A stretch of DNA of 64,000 bases from Prevotellaceae bacterium MN60. GTDB lineage: Bacteria > Bacteroidota > Bacteroidia > Bacteroidales > Bacteroidaceae. The stretch spans positions 124,001-188,000 of the forward strand of contig FZQZ01000001.1 of assembly GCA_900199555.1 (NCBI GenBank), written 5' to 3'. A model generated the notes under the pieces. It was not told where the DNA came from. It saw only the letters and a list, made by a program, of their open reading frames with translations, and searched no databases. The translations under genes and the position numbers were made by a program. Positions 61,003 through 64,000 of this stretch are shown in pieces; the first letter of the stretch is position 1; each line of letters starts with the position of its first letter.

Positions 61003-61032
61003 CAAAGATAGAAAAAAAATATTAAATGCAAA
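61003..61032 (-). promoter_or_regulatory. promoter of the kinase-AAA cassette
   Basis: Minus strand TTTG (61029-61032), 18 bases, TATCTTTG (61003-61010), leader about 24 bases to the ATG at 60976. The upstream element is part of the T-run of the preceding terminator. Confidence 0.65.
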
Positions 61033-61065
61033 AAAAAACCGCCGTAAATTTATATTTACGACGGC
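61030..61065 (-). terminator. intrinsic terminator after the M13 peptidase gene
   Basis: On the minus strand CCGTCGTAAAT-ATAA-ATTTACGGCGG (11-bp stem, one mismatch) is followed by nine T residues. It separates the peptidase from the kinase cassette. Confidence 0.9.
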
Positions 61066-61089
61066 ATTTTTATATTTTTGGTCGATATT

Positions 61090-63117
61090 TTACCACAAAG
61101 GCAGGCGTTCAGCTTTAGGGATAAACATTTTGTCACCTTCTTTCACGCCGAATGCTTCATACCAAGCATCAATATGAGGAAGGGCACCATTTACACGCCA
61201 GCGACCCAGTGAGTGAGGATCGCTCTTAGTACGGTTGCGAATCTCAGCCTCCGTAATGTTACCTGCCCACACACCAGCGTATGCTAAGAAGAAGCGCTGC
61301 TCGGGAGTCAGACCATCAATCACGGGCAATGGATTACGCTTAGTAGCTTCCTTGAAAGCAGTATAAGCCACCTGCAGACCACCATGGTCGGCCAGGTTCT
61401 CACCCAGTGTCAACTGACCATTGGCATTCAGGTCGGGAAGTACCTTAATCTTTGAGAAGAAGTCAGCAAACTTCTTCGTTCTCTCTGTAAAGTTCTTTCC
61501 GTCTGATTCCGTCCACCAGTCGAACAGGTTACCCACCTTGTCATACTGGCGTCCCTGATCATCAAATCCGTGGGTCATCTCGTGGCCAATTACCACACCG
61601 ATAGCGCCATAGTTAAAGGCATCATCTGCCTCGGGATCGAAGAATGGAACTTGCAGAATACCAGCGGGGAAGCAAATTTCGTTCGTAGTAGGGTTATAGT
61701 ATGCATTAACAGTCTGAGGATTCATAAACCAGTCATCGCGATCAACGGGCTTACCGGCAGTATGATTAATCTGCCAAGCCTGCCAGAAGCGGGCACACTC
61801 CTGCATGTTCTCAAAGTAAGATTTTTTAGCATCAATCTTCAAGTCTGAGAGGTCTGTCCAACGATCGGGATAACCAATCTTTACGTAGAAGGTATTCAGC
61901 TTCAGCAGTGCGTTTACCTTTGTCTCGTTATCCATCCAGTCCTGAGCAGCAATACGCTCACCCAGTGCAATACGGAGATTCTCAATCAGCGTCTTCATGC
62001 GCTCCTTAGAAGATGCAGGAAAGTACTTCTTCACATAGATACGTCCGAGGGCTTCACCCATCACACCTTCCACCTGGTCGGTAGCACGTCTCCACAGTGG
62101 GTGGTCTTCCTTACGGCCCTTCATCAGCTTACCATAGAAGTCGAAGTTGGCCTCACGTACAGCATCGTTCAGATAGCCTGTAGAACCATCGATAATGCCC
62201 CACTCCATCACGTCGCGGTATTCAGCAGCACTCATGGCAGCAAACAGCTTATCGGCAGCCTCCATGAAGGCAGGCTGACCTACTATCAACTCCTGGATAT
62301 ACTGGCTCTTAATACCCTTCGCATTCATCTGCTTCTCCAACTGCAGGTGTGGGTATTTGCTTTGGAACTCGCGCAGGGTTGTTTTGTTGTAGTTAGCGAT
62401 AGGATCGCGCAGTTCGGTGCGTGACTTAGAGGCTTTTGCCAATGCCATCTCCACCTTCAGCACGTTCTTCATCTTCTTCTCAGCTACACTCTTGCTGAAG
62501 CCATAAAGCTGGAACATGCGAACGATGTGCTTCTTGTAAGCCTCACGAATCTTCACTGTAGCCTCGTCGTTCTCCAGATAGTAGTCTTTCTGTCCCAGTG
62601 TCAGTCCACCCTGGCGTACGGTCAGGATATTCTTCGTAGCATCCTTATCGTCTGCACTGATATAAGCTGAGAAGAGTTCCGACTCGCCATAAGGCATCAT
62701 TGACAACTGGACTGCGAAGAGCTGCTCCTTATTCTTTGCAGCCTCCATACGCTGGATGAAAGGCTTCACGGGAGCCAATCCCTCTTTCTCACGGCGTGCA
62801 GAGTCCATAGCCAACTTATACAGGTCGCTGAGTTTCTGCTCAACGGTTCCCTCTGGGTAGCTATTCTCCAGCAGCTCTTTCAAGATACCATTGATACGCT
62901 TGTTGTTGTCCTCTCCCAATTGGTCGAAGCTGCCAAAACGCGAATAGGCAGCAGGCAGTGGATTATTCTTCATCCATCCACCACAGGCATACTCGTAGAA
63001 ATCGTCAGCAGGGCGCACGCTAGTGTCTAGGTTCTTCAGGTCGATACCCGACTTAAGCTGAGCCGATGCCGAAGCGGTCATCATTGCTAATGCCATCATT
63101 GTTAATACCTTTTTCAT
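61090..63117 (-). CDS. pepO: M13-family zinc metallopeptidase (PepO/neprilysin-like)
   Basis: A 675-residue exported endopeptidase. A signal peptide (MKKVLTMMALAMMTASASA) precedes the M13 N-terminal domain (DDFYEYACGGWMKNNPLPA). The zinc site is His512-Glu513-x-x-His516 (IGHEMTHGFDDQG) with Glu573 (ENLADHGG) as third ligand. The C-terminus NRTKSDPHSLGRWRVNGALPHIDAWYEAFGV is family-typical. It probably degrades oligopeptides in the periplasm. It lies 14 bases after the ABC-F gene and ends at a strong terminator. Confidence 0.96.
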   Translation of the reverse strand: MKKVLTMMALAMMTASASAQLKSGIDLKNLDTSVRPADDFYEYACGGWMKNNPLPAAYSRFGSFDQLGEDNNKRINGILKELLENSYPEGTVEQKLSDLYKLAMDSARREKEGLAPVKPFIQRMEAAKNKEQLFAVQLSMMPYGESELFSAYISADDKDATKNILTVRQGGLTLGQKDYYLENDEATVKIREAYKKHIVRMFQLYGFSKSVAEKKMKNVLKVEMALAKASKSRTELRDPIANYNKTTLREFQSKYPHLQLEKQMNAKGIKSQYIQELIVGQPAFMEAADKLFAAMSAAEYRDVMEWGIIDGSTGYLNDAVREANFDFYGKLMKGRKEDHPLWRRATDQVEGVMGEALGRIYVKKYFPASSKERMKTLIENLRIALGERIAAQDWMDNETKVNALLKLNTFYVKIGYPDRWTDLSDLKIDAKKSYFENMQECARFWQAWQINHTAGKPVDRDDWFMNPQTVNAYYNPTTNEICFPAGILQVPFFDPEADDAFNYGAIGVVIGHEMTHGFDDQGRQYDKVGNLFDWWTESDGKNFTERTKKFADFFSKIKVLPDLNANGQLTLGENLADHGGLQVAYTAFKEATKRNPLPVIDGLTPEQRFFLAYAGVWAGNITEAEIRNRTKSDPHSLGRWRVNGALPHIDAWYEAFGVKEGDKMFIPKAERLPLW

Positions 63118-63131
63118 TTTTCTATAATTAG

Positions 63132-64000
63132 TTAGTATTGCGTAATATCTTCCAGTTCCTCAGAGAGCTGTTCCCAACGCTCCACCTCTTTATCCAGAGC
63201 TTGTTTCGTTGTGGTATACTCTGTCACCAGTGTCATGTCGGAGGCCTTCTCTGGGTCCATCAGCAGATTATCCAGTTCTTTCAGTCTGCGCTCCATATCA
63301 CTGATTTTGCGCTCTGACTCCTCCACAGCCTTCTCTGCCTTCCTCAGTCGTTTCTGTTGCTCTTTGTGGGCAGCGTAGTCGGTCTTGGGGGATTTGGTTT
63401 CAATGGGTTTGATGAGTTTTGTGGGTTTAATAGCCCCATTAAGTCCATTATCCCCATCAGATGCCTCTGCCTCGCTATGGCTCCTCAGCCAGTCGTATAC
63501 TCCGCCAAGATGCTCTCTCACCTTTCCGCCACCAAACTCATACACCTTGCTTACCAGTCCGTCGAGGAATTCACGGTCGTGGCTCACGATGATAGCTGTA
63601 CCATCGAAAGCCTTAATCGCTTCTTTCAGTACATCCTTCGAGGGCATATCCAAGTGGTTGGTAGGCTCGTCGAGGATAAGCAGGTTGACGGGTTCCAGCA
63701 GCAGACGAATCATAGCTAATCGACTACGCTCGCCACCACTCAGCACCTTCACCTTCTTGTCTGATGCTTCACCACCAAACATAAAGGCACCCAGAATATC
63801 GTTGATGCGCAGGCGGATATCGCCCTTTGCCACATTATCGATGGTTTGGAATACGGATAGCTCTCCGTCCAACAGCTGTGCCTGATTCTGTGCGAAATAG
63901 CCTATCTGGATGTTGTGACCAATCTTCAGATGACCATCAAAGGGAATCTCGCCCATGATACACTTCACCAGCGTTGACTTACCCTCACCGTTCTTTCCCA
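63132..64000 (-). CDS. ABC-F family ATPase, C-terminal part (5' end outside window)
   Basis: The frame is open to the right edge (GKNGEGKSTLVKC), so the N-terminal ATPase half is missing. What is present is the second nucleotide-binding domain: Walker A GEGKST at the edge, signature LSGGERSRLAM, Walker B LLILDEPTNHLDM and switch His in IIVSHDREFLDG. A charged coiled-coil C-terminal extension follows (RKAEKAVEESERKISDMERRLKELD). ABC-F proteins act on ribosomes, as translation factors or antibiotic-resistance proteins; the C-terminal coiled coil is Uup-like. The subtype cannot be decided without the N-terminal half and the linker. Confidence 0.93.
   Translation of the reverse strand, partial: GKNGEGKSTLVKCIMGEIPFDGHLKIGHNIQIGYFAQNQAQLLDGELSVFQTIDNVAKGDIRLRINDILGAFMFGGEASDKKVKVLSGGERSRLAMIRLLLEPVNLLILDEPTNHLDMPSKDVLKEAIKAFDGTAIIVSHDREFLDGLVSKVYEFGGGKVREHLGGVYDWLRSHSEAEASDGDNGLNGAIKPTKLIKPIETKSPKTDYAAHKEQQKRLRKAEKAVEESERKISDMERRLKELDNLLMDPEKASDMTLVTEYTTTKQALDKEVERWEQLSEELEDITQY

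Overview
The window looks like a chromosomal segment of a Bacteroidales bacterium, most likely Prevotella or a close relative. Transcription starts are marked by the Bacteroidetes promoter (TTTG, about 20 bases, TAnnTTTG) and Shine-Dalgarno sequences are largely absent. The gene content agrees: an lpxC-fabZ fusion, an RNF complex with an RseC-like protein, a NUDIX-type AraR in an arabinose operon, an HU-like protein with the 33-residue 'smalltalk' peptide, and malic enzyme fused to a phosphotransacetylase-like domain. I found no rRNA, tRNA, CRISPR array or complete prophage.

Layout. 1-6.7 kb (minus strand): end of a small exported protein, gyrA, then rfbC-ugd-lipoprotein-nitrilase. 6.8-11.2 kb: envelope SPOR protein, zinc-ribbon/FHA protein, DKNYY repeat protein, a TonB-C protein with an N-terminal four-Cys motif overlapping a radical SAM gene, and an AT-rich orphan. 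11.2-12.0 kb: a gene-free mosaic of dyads and stem-loops that abuts a 5'-truncated thioredoxin gene. 12.7-22.4 kb: truA and a DMT transporter (minus), then an HD hydrolase, lpxD, lpxC/fabZ, lpxA, miaA and a class A PBP (plus), which is core envelope synthesis. 22.5-28.8 kb: an L-arabinose operon (mutarotase, SSS symporter, AraR, AraD, AraA) closed by a terminator, with no ribulokinase. 28.8-34.0 kb: accessory region with a smalltalk/HU/small HTH group, dense repeats, a large inverted repeat, a HUH (RAYT-like) transposase with an unusual C-terminal domain, an array of palindromes with a 22-base period, and a Y-family polymerase with a YolD-like partner. 34.1-36.1 kb: a peroxide/redox operon (gpx, ferritin-like, PNPOx-like, DoxX) behind a promoter carrying two copies of a candidate operator. 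36.2-43.1 kb: an exported regulatory-domain protein and the RNF operon (rseC-like, rnfB, C, D, G, E, A). 43.3-48.6 kb: small proteins, a glucosaminidase/LysM protein, cytidine deaminase, TetR regulator, malic enzyme. 48.6-61.0 kb (minus): a tight run of a five-gene Ser/Thr phospho-signalling cassette followed by metA, a U32 peptidase and an SH3/zinc-ribbon membrane protein. 61.1-64 kb: M13 peptidase and a partial ABC-F ATPase.

The best candidate for an undescribed system is the cassette at 52.4-61.0 kb. It holds a protein with four zinc ribbons, a membrane-anchored kinase, a giant protein with four CbxX/CfqX-type AAA modules (the first with a degenerate Walker B), a zinc-ribbon FHA protein and a PP2C phosphatase. 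Spacing is 2 bases, 2 bases, a 4-base overlap and 15 bases. A recurring Thr-Ile-Arg motif in the tails of the kinase and the ribbon protein could be what the FHA domain binds. A second theme is a class of phased heptanucleotide repeats at gene borders that has entered reading frames, most clearly as a 70-base insertion inside rnfC.
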